The notes below the pieces were generated by a model, which saw nothing but the letters and a program-made list of their open reading frames with translations, was not told where the DNA came from and searched no databases. From positions 1 to 64,000 of the forward strand of contig JAHGAU010000042.1 in assembly GCA_019925105.1 (NCBI GenBank): a stretch of DNA of 64,000 nucleotides, written 5' to 3'. The DNA is from Niebla homalea. Its lineage: Eukaryota; Ascomycota; Lecanoromycetes; Lecanorales; Ramalinaceae. This document shows, one piece after another, positions 24,909 through 34,884 of this stretch. The translations under genes and the position numbers were made by a program. Each line of letters opens with the position of its first letter. The first letter of the stretch is position 1.

Positions 24909-26219
24909 TCAATACAACCCTTCCACCAACTTCACCACCTCCTCGAACATCCTTCCCTCCTTCGCCCCACCCGTCGCCTTCGCCGCAATAATGGGAACCT
25001 GATCCATCCCGACCCCCCACTCCGTCAGATTCGTGCGCAGACCCATCCTATCCACCAACCCATTAATCCTCTCCCCCACCTCCACCGCATCCCTCGTCAC
25101 ATCCCCCGTTGCAGTACCCCCTGTAACCGGCAACAACCTCGCAATCTGTCCCGCATGATCGACACTCAACCTTGCTTTGAGCTTGACCACCTCCCCGAGG
25201 GTAAGGCAGCTAGTCTCACCGTGCGGGATGCCGTACGGACTCCCCAGGGCATGCCCCAAAGCATGACTGAGACCCATCCCGCCCTTGAAGTTCGCGCCCT
25301 TGAGTCCCGAGGACGCGAAGGCGGCGAGCATGAGGGTGGTGATCGCATCATCATCATCACCATCATCCTCCACCCTGTCCCCATCCTTCGCGGCGCCATT
25401 GACATAGCCATTGCCATCCCCATCTCCACCACCACGGACAGCATGCCCATCCACCGCATCATCAACGCCACCAACCCTCTTCTTCCCCACTTCGTTCCCC
25501 TTCCCCAACCCCTGAAACAATACCCCACAAGCCCAACGCGCCATGACCTTCCACGGCATCTCCGTCGCAGAGGTGTGATACACCGTCTCAACCGCATGAT
25601 CCAGCGCCCTCATCCCGGTCCCCACCCACAGCCTCCGGGGCGTCCACCTCGCGTACGCCGGGTCGTAGAATATCGCACTGACGCCCATCTCGGGCGCCAT
25701 GACCCCGACTTTCGTCCCGTCGGCTTTGGTGTACCCCCCACCGGCGGTGCACTCGGCTGCGGAGAGGGTGGTCGGGATGGCGAGGTGGGTAAGCCATCTT
25801 CCCGTGGCGGCGTGGTGGCGGTGGGAGATGGTCTTGGCGGCGTCGATGGGGGAGCCGCCGCCGAGGGAGATGAGGGTGTCGATTGGTGGCTGCTGGGAGG
25901 GGGCGGCGGCGGCGGCGGTGAGGAGGAGCTGGAAGGCTTGGTCGATGTCGGCGGCGGGGCCGTGTTGTTTGATGGAGGTGAAGGTGCCGGCGTGGTGGCC
26001 GGAGGGGGAGGTGCTGGTGAGGAGGTGTTCGAGGTCGGTGACGAGGGGGGTTTTGGTCGCGATGGAGTGGCCTGTGATGATGAAGGCGCGGGAGGAAGGG
26101 GAAGGGAGGGTGGAGAGCAGGTGGGTGGAGACGCAAGAGGGGCCGTAGAAGAGGTGTTTGAGGTGCGATTGGGGTTTCCAGAGGCCGGATAGGGGGGAGG
26201 TTGTTGCTTCGACGGCCAT
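24909..26219 (-). CDS. Iron-type alcohol dehydrogenase / maleylacetate reductase-like
   Basis: A single exon of 436 residues. The start was taken at MAVEATT, since the upstream in-frame 26 residues (to 26297) look like leader. The nucleotide-binding block LISLGGGSPIDAAKTI is near residues 140-155, followed by AIPTTLSAAECT. The metal/active-site region holds GMRALDHAVE (Asp207, His208) and GLSHALGHALGSPYGIPHGE (His319, His323, His333). This matches group III Fe-ADH-like maleylacetate reductases, in which the metal-ligand Asp of classical Fe-ADHs is displaced, so NAD(P)H reduction of a ketone or maleylacetate-like ring-cleavage product is plausible. An acidic Gly/Asp low-complexity insert of about 60 residues (roughly 238-298) interrupts the C-terminal helical domain. 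Codons are very GC-rich. It is cytosolic, with no signal peptide. Confidence 0.82.
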   Translation of the reverse strand: MAVEATTSPLSGLWKPQSHLKHLFYGPSCVSTHLLSTLPSPSSRAFIITGHSIATKTPLVTDLEHLLTSTSPSGHHAGTFTSIKQHGPAADIDQAFQLLLTAAAAAPSQQPPIDTLISLGGGSPIDAAKTISHRHHAATGRWLTHLAIPTTLSAAECTAGGGYTKADGTKVGVMAPEMGVSAIFYDPAYARWTPRRLWVGTGMRALDHAVETVYHTSATEMPWKVMARWACGVLFQGLGKGNEVGKKRVGGVDDAVDGHAVRGGGDGDGNGYVNGAAKDGDRVEDDGDDDDAITTLMLAAFASSGLKGANFKGGMGLSHALGHALGSPYGIPHGETSCLTLGEVVKLKARLSVDHAGQIARLLPVTGGTATGDVTRDAVEVGERINGLVDRMGLRTNLTEWGVGMDQVPIIAAKATGGAKEGRMFEEVVKLVEGLY

Positions 26220-26769
26220 GGTTAGGTTCAGTGCGTGTTTTGGGCGATGATGGGAGCGTGAAAATGAAAAGGGGCTGGGATCAAAAGGTCGCTGCAAGTA
26301 GGGAGGGGCTCAAGATATCAAGGATTGACAAACGAACATGTCGGACATATTTCCTCTCTAGCCGCTCGTGAGATACGGTGAACATGCTTGGGTGTGAGTA
26401 GATCAAACATCTTCGGGAGCCGAACGCCGGAATATAACAAAAGGAATGGCAAAGAACAGGCAACACCAACTTGATCTATATACCTACAGATGTCTCAAGA
26501 GCCAATTGTCACATATGCATGATCGAAGTCAATCGGTAAATGTGAAAAATAGTTCAAATATGCGCTTACTTCCTGCATATTTTTCTTCTCTGTGAAGTTG
26601 AAGTTGACATTAGCCACATTGGCTGCAGCCATTTCAAGTCTTGAGTGTATCGAACATGGGTAGTGAGCAGGCGCGAGGATCTACGCCGCCAAAGGCGTGG
26701 AAAGCAACGTCAATCACAACCCCAGCATAGACACTATGTCGCTCATACGGAGCAACACAATTAACAACC
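26220..26769. promoter_or_regulatory. Promoter region of the dehydrogenase / 3' end of P450
   Basis: 550 bp between two co-directional minus-strand genes. No motif was recognised with confidence, and no separate gene is supported. Confidence 0.4.
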
Positions 26770-28463
26770 TCATCCGACCCACTTCTTCTCAAATTGATTC
26801 CTATCCTGTCGTTGATTGGCACGAATCGCATCAAGCACAATATCGACATTCTTCTCAGCCCGAGCCCATTCCATCTTGACGATTGCCTCGTGCTGTGCGC
26901 TGCGTGGTGTGAACTGAGCCTTGAATGGCAGAGGGCCCGAGTTGAAGCCATTCGTGTAGGCTAATGAATCCACTTCACACCTCACTTTGTGACCGAGACG
27001 CTCTTCGTAGGCGTGGCCGATGTCGTATGCCCACAGCATGCGCGCGATGTTGATGAGGAGGGAGTTGGATCCGACGTATTGACCTTTCAGTATTGTAAGT
27101 CTGTATTGTAAGTCTCTATTGTAGTAGAACACTGAGACTTCGTAGCACAGAAGGGCAAACAAAGGATATTATCTTCTGAAAGGGAAGGCGTAGACTCACC
27201 AACACACTTGCGTCTGCCGAATCCGAATCCAGCGATCGGCAGATCTGGATTCTCAATCCACCTGTCTGGAATGTATTCTAGGGGCCTTTCGTAGACATTC
27301 TCATCCAAATGTATTGCCCAATGGTTACCCAGAACGACAGCGCCCTTTGGTATGTGATACCCCTCGTAGACGTCATCCTCGTCAAGAGCATGAGGTACAC
27401 CACCAGGAATGACAGGTCGCCAGCGATGAGTCTCCTTGACGATCGCATGTATGTAAGGCAGATTCTCCAGATCGGCGAAGGTGGGAAGATGGTCACGACC
27501 AACGACGCGGTCGAGCTCTTCATGAGCCATCTGGACCACATTCGGATGGAGAACCATCGCCAAAACGAACGACTCTAAGACCATGGATACAATGTCACTT
27601 CCAGCTTCGTAGACCACTCCCAAGATGTAGGCGAGTTCAGTATGAGGTAGTCCCTCGCTATCCTTCATGGATGCCAGCTCCTTAGACCAATTCCACGATG
27701 CTGTCTTCTGCGCGCGGTCCATGACATCCCTAAAGAAATTGGCTTCGATATCGTGTAGATTCTCGCCGAACTTCCTCCACGGTTTCATGAAGCGGGGTAG
27801 GACGCTGTCAAGGAAGGGCAAGATGTCCACGATCCACTGGCTCGCAAGCGCAGCGTTGAGGGGAATCATGATCTCATCCACAGACTTGATCTCTGACTCG
27901 TCACCACGGGGCATCCGCTTTCCGTAGGCTAGCGCGAGAATGACGCTGGAGGCGTAGCGGTGGAAACGGTCGCCAAAATCGGACCGCGTCAGCAATTCGC
28001 TCATCAATTGCTTGCTCTCGAGATCTTGGATATCGTGGTACGTCTGAGCAATGCGCTGGTTCAAGACGCTGGCATGCAGCTTGTGATGCGTGCGCCATCG
28101 ATTGCCGTAGGGGAGCAAGAGCGTACGGAAGCCCTTGCTGACGATCTCACCCACCATGAACAGCTGTGGGCGCGAGCTGTAAATGTTGCTGCGCTTATCC
28201 AGCAGCTCGCGAGCAGTGTCATGGTTGCCAAGCATGATGAGTGTGGTGGGACCGAACTGTAGGCTGTAGATTGGGCCGTACTTCTTGTGCCAGTCGGCAA
28301 AGGTGCGCCAGGGATATTTCGAAGGGGCTTGGTGAAGATTTCCTATGATCGGTATACCTTTCGGGCCGGGGGGCATGCGATACCTGAAGGCATAGTATCT
28401 GTATGTGATGACCAAGACCGCAACGGCGATGCCAATAGCCAACAGAGGATGGTTTGATGCCAT
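26770..28463 (-). CDS. Cytochrome P450 monooxygenase (OrdA-like type)
   Basis: Two exons, 28463-27200 and 27083-26770 (116-bp intron), give 525 residues. The start is at MASNHPLL, directly before the N-terminal membrane anchor (residues 7-22) and the proline hinge PPGPKG; an upstream in-frame ATG (28568) is less likely. The I-helix reads EAGSDIVS, so the usual proton-relay Thr is Ile291. The ExxR motif is E344-T-H-R347, followed by a PDRW block. The heme loop FGFGRRKCVG has Cys420, and the intron falls right after it. It resembles fungal P450s acting on aromatic polyketides or alkaloids (O-methylsterigmatocystin oxidoreductase style), anchored in the ER. Substrate is unknown. The intron contains a short repeated string (gtctgtattgtaa). 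It lies co-directional with the PKS relic. Confidence 0.88.
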
Positions 28464-29884
28464 TGTGAGCACTTTCTTTCGAGCTCTTTCTTGCGAGTTC
28501 TTCACAAGGGAGAGGAGGAATATGCAAGGCAGAGAAGGAGCAAATTTTCCACGAGAAAGCAATGACACATTGGATGGTCTTCTTTCCTAATGAATCATAT
28601 AGTCTGCAAGTACCATTGCCTTCATGTAGGCTCGATCCTCAGGCATGGATAGTAAGCCATCTGATCTAGACGGCTATCGAGATGACTATTGATCTCGATG
28701 CCGGCAATCGCCACGTGAGATCGATCCAGTTGCTGGGGCCAGTGCCAGTCTCACGCTCAGTTGAGGAGACTCTGCACCCCGAAAGACGTTGCAAGCAAGC
28801 CGTTCAGGAACAAAGTGACGGCTTACCGGTTCATGCGGCGGGAGCCGATTATTCGGCGCCCGCGACGCGACATTGATAGCCATTGCGGCCTCGGACGATG
28901 CTTGACGATGACTACGAGATCCTTTGCACTCGCGAATGGTTTAGGCGCGAAGACACAATGTGTGGAAATGGCTTGTTGAACAGGGAGACTGCAAAAGATG
29001 TGGAGGAGAGGGAAGTTTCACATTTCATAAAACATACACAAGATTTTATGCAAGGACCGTGTATGTAATTTATTACAACGATCTTATTCCCATATTGTGA
29101 TCTGATTTCCGCTCGGTCTGCTTACCGTAGATCGGAAAATACCTGGCGCTCCAATCTGTCACGGTATCGAGTGATGTCGATATGAGTGAGCTGAAATAAT
29201 ATGCGTATACATGAGTGTAATGTGAGAGGTGGTACGCCAATAGTAACCTCATCTGAGACTAGCGTGATGAGATATTTACAGTACTATGATGCGATGTGCA
29301 ATACCTCCGGTCTGCAATCCCAAAGTATCGGAATGTCGAGATTTACTCCCGCCACACAATCATGACCAGACTTGTAATGAGTACGTCTATCCTGGCTCGT
29401 GACGATGTTTGCACACGGGTGGAAGAGCAGTGGGAGAGCGAACGAAGTTGAGACAGCGGAAGATAGATCTACAAGCACATAATAAAAGAGATGATGCGCG
29501 TGTGGGGTGTTGCTAACGCAGTGAGGGCTTTGTGTGTGCGTCGTGTACCTTTTCGGTGCCACTGCTGTGTGGATTCAATTGACCAAGGCTGATAGCAGGG
29601 AACAATGAGGTCTCTTGGCTGCAGTCAGCTCTGTACGTTTTCGCATCGTGGGGGAGGAGGAGGTCGTGGGTGAAGATGATGAGATACGAGACGAGAGGAG
29701 AGGGTTATCATGTCAGTGTACAACATGAATACGCGCGTGTTATTGTTCCAGTTGGACTGGTCTCCTGTGGTGTGATACTTTGAAGAATAACATGCATTAC
29801 TTGAAATTGAGATTTGTGTACATGAAAGGGGAAAGAAAAAAAAACCAACCTATTTCTATCTCATCCACAGCCTTGACAACACCC
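28464..29884. other. Intergenic between P450 and PKS relic
   Basis: 1.4 kb holding the P450 promoter and the 3' flank of the PKS relic. Base composition is normal and RIP-free. The open frames present have no recognisable family or splice-consistent partners, and no further PKS domain was found here. Confidence 0.5.
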
Positions 29885-32100
29885 TCACTCCATCGCTCCT
29901 GGGATAAATTCACTCAACTCTCCAATCCTCGGCCCCGGCGCCCCGACCGAAAAATGATTCACCCCCTCCAGAGCACTCACACTGATATTCTCCCTCCCCA
30001 CCAGGGACCCCCAACCACCAGCACTGAAGTCTGTCCGATTGTTCAGCAACCAGATCATCTCCCTTGGATCATCCTCGCGGATCTCCCGCCTCGGATTGTT
30101 GGGGTTCTTGCAGATCCCATCCTTCGCGTAGATGATGCTCGTCGGCAGCTTGGCCGACGAGGGGCGCACCTTGTAGTTATCCAGCATCGTCAGGAAGGCG
30201 TTGAAGTGCGGGCGCAGCCAGCCGGGCGCAGGCTTGCCCTTCGTACCGAAGAAGTCCAGCGTGTCGAAGAAATCGTACATCCGTTGCGGCCGGGTTCTTT
30301 AGCCCGACCGGGTTGGGTGAGTTAATCAGGATGAGCCGGGCCGTCTGATCGCCTTAACGGTGGAGCTGCTGAGCGAGCTCGTAGGCAAAAAGGCCGCCTG
30401 CGGACCAGCCGCCTAAGTAATAAGGGCCGTAAAACTGGCGGCGGCGGATCTCAAGGAGGTATTTAATCGTGCAGGTTTCGAAGGAGCAGATCATACCCTG
30501 GGGCGTCTTTTGTCACGGGCAGTTGAGCCCGTACACGGCGATATCGGGGGAGACCTTAGGGACGGAGCTATAGGAAGTGGCGGATCCGGCGCCATCGGGG
30601 ACGAGGAAGAGGGTCTTAATGGCGGTCGAAGGGCTTCCCAGGAGGAGGACTGAGGTTGCGTAAGGTGAGGAGTCGGGTTTGGGATCGACGGGTTGCGGCG
30701 GGTCTTTGGCAACAGACTTGCTACTTTTGGGCTTACTTGATTTCTTGGGCTTAAGGTCGAGTGCCTTTTCGAGCTCGCTTAGAGGATTAAGGTCTGCAAG
30801 AAGGGTCTGAGGGAGGTCCATGGTCAGCTCTTCTTGGAGCTTGCCCATGATTGTCAGGCTGAGAAGTAAATCCATCCCAAGCTCGCTGAAGCTTATCGAC
30901 GGTTGCAGGTCTTCAGCGGCAACGCCGGTCTCTTTAGCAATTATGGTTTTAACAATGTCAAGCACGTTACCGTAGGACGGCAGGTTCGATGATGCGTCAG
31001 TGTCTGAAGAGGAATCGTTAGTCTCGGGAGTAAAGATTAACTCGCCCTCGCTTGACGAAGAAGGGGGAGGAAGTTTCACCCTCGCTGGCTCCGAGGAAGG
31101 CCGTAAGATCTTTGACGGTTGGATAATCCACGAAGAGGGTCGTAGGTAGCTCGAGATTCAACTCCTAGAGGATTCGACCTGCTATTGTCAGGGTCAAAAG
31201 GGAGTCAATGCCATAATCAGCAAATTCTGAAGTCGGATTTAGGTCGGCCGGGTCGACGCCAGCTTCTTCTGAAATGATCTTCATTAACCTCTGAACACAA
31301 TACTATTGACTGGATGTTTAGCAGGTGGGGGATTCTTCGGCTTGGTGACAAGTGGCTTTGACTTGGAGGTGGGTGCGGCCTTCACATTCTGGCCACTTGT
31401 AGCGGAGGAACTTGACGCTTTGGCAGCTGGCTTTCCAGCTCCAGCTTTTGATGGGAGCAGTTGATCTAGGACTGTGCGCGGGACTCCTTGGAACTGCGCG
31501 AGGTCAGCAGTGGCTGGAAGGTTGATAATGTGGATGATCCCTAACCTTGAGTCCGGAGAAGACCGCGACGATCTTATCCTCTTCGAACATATAAGTATCA
31601 CCCTCATACATTGTGTCGTTAACCAGTTGCATTCGGTTATAGCTTCGGTATTTCTTGCCCTCCGTAAACTTAAATATACGTTATGGCGTCTTAACCGTGG
31701 TTTACGAACACCTGATCTCTCGATTGCGTATTATTATTATTATTTATAATGAATCCTATAATATGCCCAAGATTGTCAATCCAGTAAGGATTAAAACATA
31801 TTCTATTCCAAACGAAACCTGCGTAGTCGCTTCGAGCTTATTGTTATTAAGTACCACTTCTCGGTTCTGGAGCCCCTTGAAACTGGTTGAGTCTGAAGAG
31901 CAGATCTATCAGGGTCGTGGATTGAGGTAGTAGTTCCTGTTGCCTGGTGGGAAGCTTTCCCGACTCTTCGCGTAGAGCAAAGCCACCTGATCAAAGAAAG
32001 CAGAGAGGATACCATTATTCTTGTTATGTAGAATTTGACGCAGGTCTTCTTCAAAGGAGACCGTCAAGTCGCCGAAGAGCAACAATTCAGACGAGTCCAT
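29885..32100 (-). pseudogene. Relic of a non-reducing polyketide synthase (SAT ... PT-ACP-ACP-TE)
   Basis: Domain pieces run in the right order on the minus strand. The start of a SAT domain begins at an ATG at 32100 (LLFGDLTVSFEEDLRQ) and continues in a second frame to 31847. After an AT-rich junction (about 31700-31845) comes the end of the product-template domain (KYRSYNRMQ, then FQGVPRTVLDQLLP across an intron at 31494-31545). ACP1 (about 31085-31270) keeps its Ser in GIDSLL but has a TAG at 31165-31167 and a frameshift before it. ACP2 (about 30780-30960) has GMDLLL, Leu (TTA, 30867-30869) replacing the phosphopantetheine Ser. The TE domain (about 29885-30600) keeps the GWSAGG nucleophile elbow but has two stops and a frameshift. 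KS, AT and most of PT are absent, so about two thirds of the usual length is missing. Several lesions are C-to-T/G-to-A, as RIP makes. It is non-functional. Confidence 0.88.
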
Positions 32101-33104
32101 GATTTCTGAGGGGTCACTTTCGGGGAAGTTAAGACGCGCTGCAGAAGAAAGCAGGGCTGAGGGTTCAGGATATATAATTATTCACCCATGTGGCTCTTGC
32201 AAGAGCAGCAAGTGGTACCCTTCGACCCACCATGTGTCAGGTTACATGCGTTCCTGTACCAACGGTGCGGGCGAAGTGACCGGACTACTGGGCCAGGAGA
32301 TCAGAAACGTTGGGCGGAATATTATTGGGTGACTTACCCCCGTATCTTCCCACCGAGAAGGCTCGCGTGTGGGGCTCCGTCTGAGTGAGGGAGCCTCCAA
32401 TCTGACTGGGCTCGCTCCCGCCAGTAATTCTAGAACCCCCCAGGTCCACATCTTACATAACACATTTTAGATCCACGTCTTATGCACAAGGCCGAGGAAA
32501 TCGGTTTTCTGGTGGAAAAGAAAACCTTGATCTCGATGAGCCCTCAATCAGCTGAGCTGTAGCGCGAAAAGAGATCAGTCTGGACCATGATCGCATGTCA
32601 ACGCATATTGGTCTCGTTCTAGCTAGAAACATAGTCAGGAGACAAAAAAGTAGCCAAGCAGCGCTGCACGGATACAGAAGCGAATCTCGTCCTTGGAATA
32701 ACGGGAACGCATTTCTACCGATAAGATACACAGATTTTGAGAACTGTACTAAGAGAGTGAGGGTGGAATTGAGGGGAAAACGTGTTCTTGTTACGAAAGA
32801 AATTGATACACCTACATAAGCTGGATGTTATCTATCTGTCTCACGGAACATTTGATCCTCACTCGAGAGGATGCAGCCCTAGCGTATATGAGAAGGATAT
32901 GATAATCCTTGAGAAAGATGATGGAGTGGCAAATTGACAGAAAATCCAAGGTGCATAACCAGCGGTTTGAAGCCCAAGCCATGAGTATCAATATGTGAAT
33001 GAGCATAAGCTACCAGATCCTATCCTCAACCCTCAAACCGCTACAGTCTCTCGTAATGCCCATTCACGTCTCGTATCGCCATTTGTGGCACCGTGCGCCG
33101 CCAT
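32101..33104. other. Intergenic between PKS relic promoter and EthD gene
   Basis: 1 kb of normal-composition sequence containing the former PKS promoter. No gene or displaced PKS fragment was recognised on either strand. Confidence 0.5.
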
Positions 33105-33593
33105 CTACGCTTTCATCTTCTGTCCGTTGGAGATGTGCTTCTCATACCAACCTGTCATCATTCTCGTCCTCGGCCCATCAGCGAAATTCTTGTGGTCGGG
33201 ATTGACGACGTGCTGGTAATGCGGGTCATTCTTCACAGCAAGGTAGTCGTCCAGATCTCTGAACACAATCTGGACGTATGCATCCTGATCGGCGTAGTTG
33301 CTCTCCGGCATGCCGGGAAACATCTGCCCCATGAACTTTTTATTTTCGCTGGTGTTGTGTTGCTTTATATGAAGTCAGCAAGAACATCATATGTACTCCT
33401 GCAGACTGAAGGCGGGAGAGTTGCCCACCATCGTGTAATCGACGATTCTGTTCTGCATCAATAAATCTGTGAGATGCGAAGAATGCTTTTCACTGATGTA
33501 TCGGTGATATTCATCTTCATCCATTCCCGGCTTTTTGTATGCACAAATGGTTACGGCAAAGAGGCGCTCAGGCCCGGTCGTCGCGCCAGACAT
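33105..33593 (-). CDS. EthD-domain protein, candidate polyketide decarboxylase/cyclase
   Basis: Two exons, 33593-33429 and 33362-33105, with a 66-bp intron, give 140 residues. The splice was set so that YTM joins QHNTSENKKF, restoring the usual HNTSE block of this family. The protein begins with a PERLFAVTICAYKKPGM strand, then EYHRYISEKHS, and later DAYVQIVFRDLDDY and PDHKNFAD, all hallmarks of fungal EthD-fold (dimeric alpha/beta barrel) proteins encoded in non-reducing PKS clusters. Relatives in anthraquinone-type pathways are described as decarboxylases. Here that role is inferred by resemblance only. It is small, soluble, with no targeting signal. It diverges from the second P450 and probably shares its promoter. 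It is fully open, although its partner PKS is dead. Confidence 0.8.
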
Positions 33594-34884
33594 TGTAGTC
33601 CTTCCTTATTTCGTGGCTCTTTCGAATATAAGGCTAGAAATGATGAATTGGATTAATTGAGAATTGCGTGAGCCGTTGAAGGCCCAAGGAAAGTTTCTTC
33701 TAATATCACGAGAAGTGTCACAAGAAGCCCGCGATATCACTGTGCCGAGCCTTCGCTCTGACTCTCTGTACTCTGCTTTGCCACACTCAAGTCATATGCG
33801 GTCCTATCTTGGTCGGTGGCTTTCGCCAGCGTCGAAATGAGTCGGCAGCCGAGACCCGACAACTGGACAACACCGGGCGGAGTACGCAAGATGAAGTTGC
33901 TGCCTCGCTCTTGTCTCAGGCATCTCTTTTACCGTTAATATTGTGAAATACTCGATTGAAGCCAAAATTCTCGGCTTTTGATACAATCTGACATCACGCT
34001 CATTGAGTCTGACAATCTGAGAAACTTCTTATGTATACTCTGGCCGTGAAGCCAATAATATCTCCGATAATGGGATACAGCCTTAGCATTCGACGAAAAG
34101 CTTGAGCTAGTGGAGTCGCCGACCGCAAGGTTCCCAACTGGTTGCATTTCGACGCGATGGAAAAGTAATTCTGCATTGGAGCGATGCATCAAGATCCGAT
34201 GAGGGACTAGAAAGCTTGGACGATAGATCTGCCAAGCCTCTAGAGAGTCAGAAGATGTGGCCGTACGGACTGCTCTCGCAGCCGTTGGAGGAGGTCGGGA
34301 GATCTCCATCAGACAGCCCACGGGTTTGGATCTTAGGACTAGGCCTGCACGTCTCTGAAGCTTGTAGATTTGCGTCTTCAAACTAGACTCAGACTGAATG
34401 AGCTAGTCCGTGAGCTGCCTCCCCCAATCATACGAGGATGCCACGACCGCACAACGCTTCCCTACAACGGGCTTTCATCCACTGTTCAAAATCCGAGACA
34501 TAAGCAATGGTAAAAGGCCCGCAATCAAGATCCGATGTTCTCGCTCTCACCATGTGGTTGCTGAGCAGTTGAACATTTCCCTGATTTGGCACGGCATCGC
34601 GGCTCGGCGCCCGAACACTGTAAGCTTAGTCACACAGCACAATCGGCCTGCGGGGATTCTTTGCATAGATCTCGATGGCGCTGATGGTCGATAATCAGCT
34701 TTGACAATGGAGCATTTTGCTTCGTGCTCTGCGCTTCGGCTCTAGAGCGACATCTGCCTTTTCCTAGGTGAGATAAATCTCAGCGCCTCAGACGGGCGTT
34801 TTGTAAACGAACCCTGGATTTGCTTCCCAATGGACTTTGACGAACGTTGCAGTGCGATAGGATAGACAGCGGATACTATTGAAA
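33594..34884. promoter_or_regulatory. Bidirectional promoter, EthD gene / second P450
   Basis: 1.29 kb between divergent start codons. A 148-codon open frame on the minus strand (33935-34381) lies inside it; it has no recognisable domain and no splice-consistent extension and is not called a gene. No CGG-N5-CCG palindrome was seen. Confidence 0.4.

Noticed and set aside
25155..26192. 345-codon plus-strand frame opposite the dehydrogenase
   Set aside because: Antisense shadow; Gly/Val-rich low complexity produced by GC-rich codons.
28464..29884. Search for displaced KS/AT pieces of the PKS near the relic
   Set aside because: No KS (Cys-His-His) or AT (GHSxG) motif was found here or elsewhere in the window.
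33935..34381. 148-codon minus-strand open frame between EthD gene and P450
   Set aside because: No domain, no splice-consistent neighbours, and it sits in a divergent promoter; the zinc-cluster spacing sought upstream was not present.
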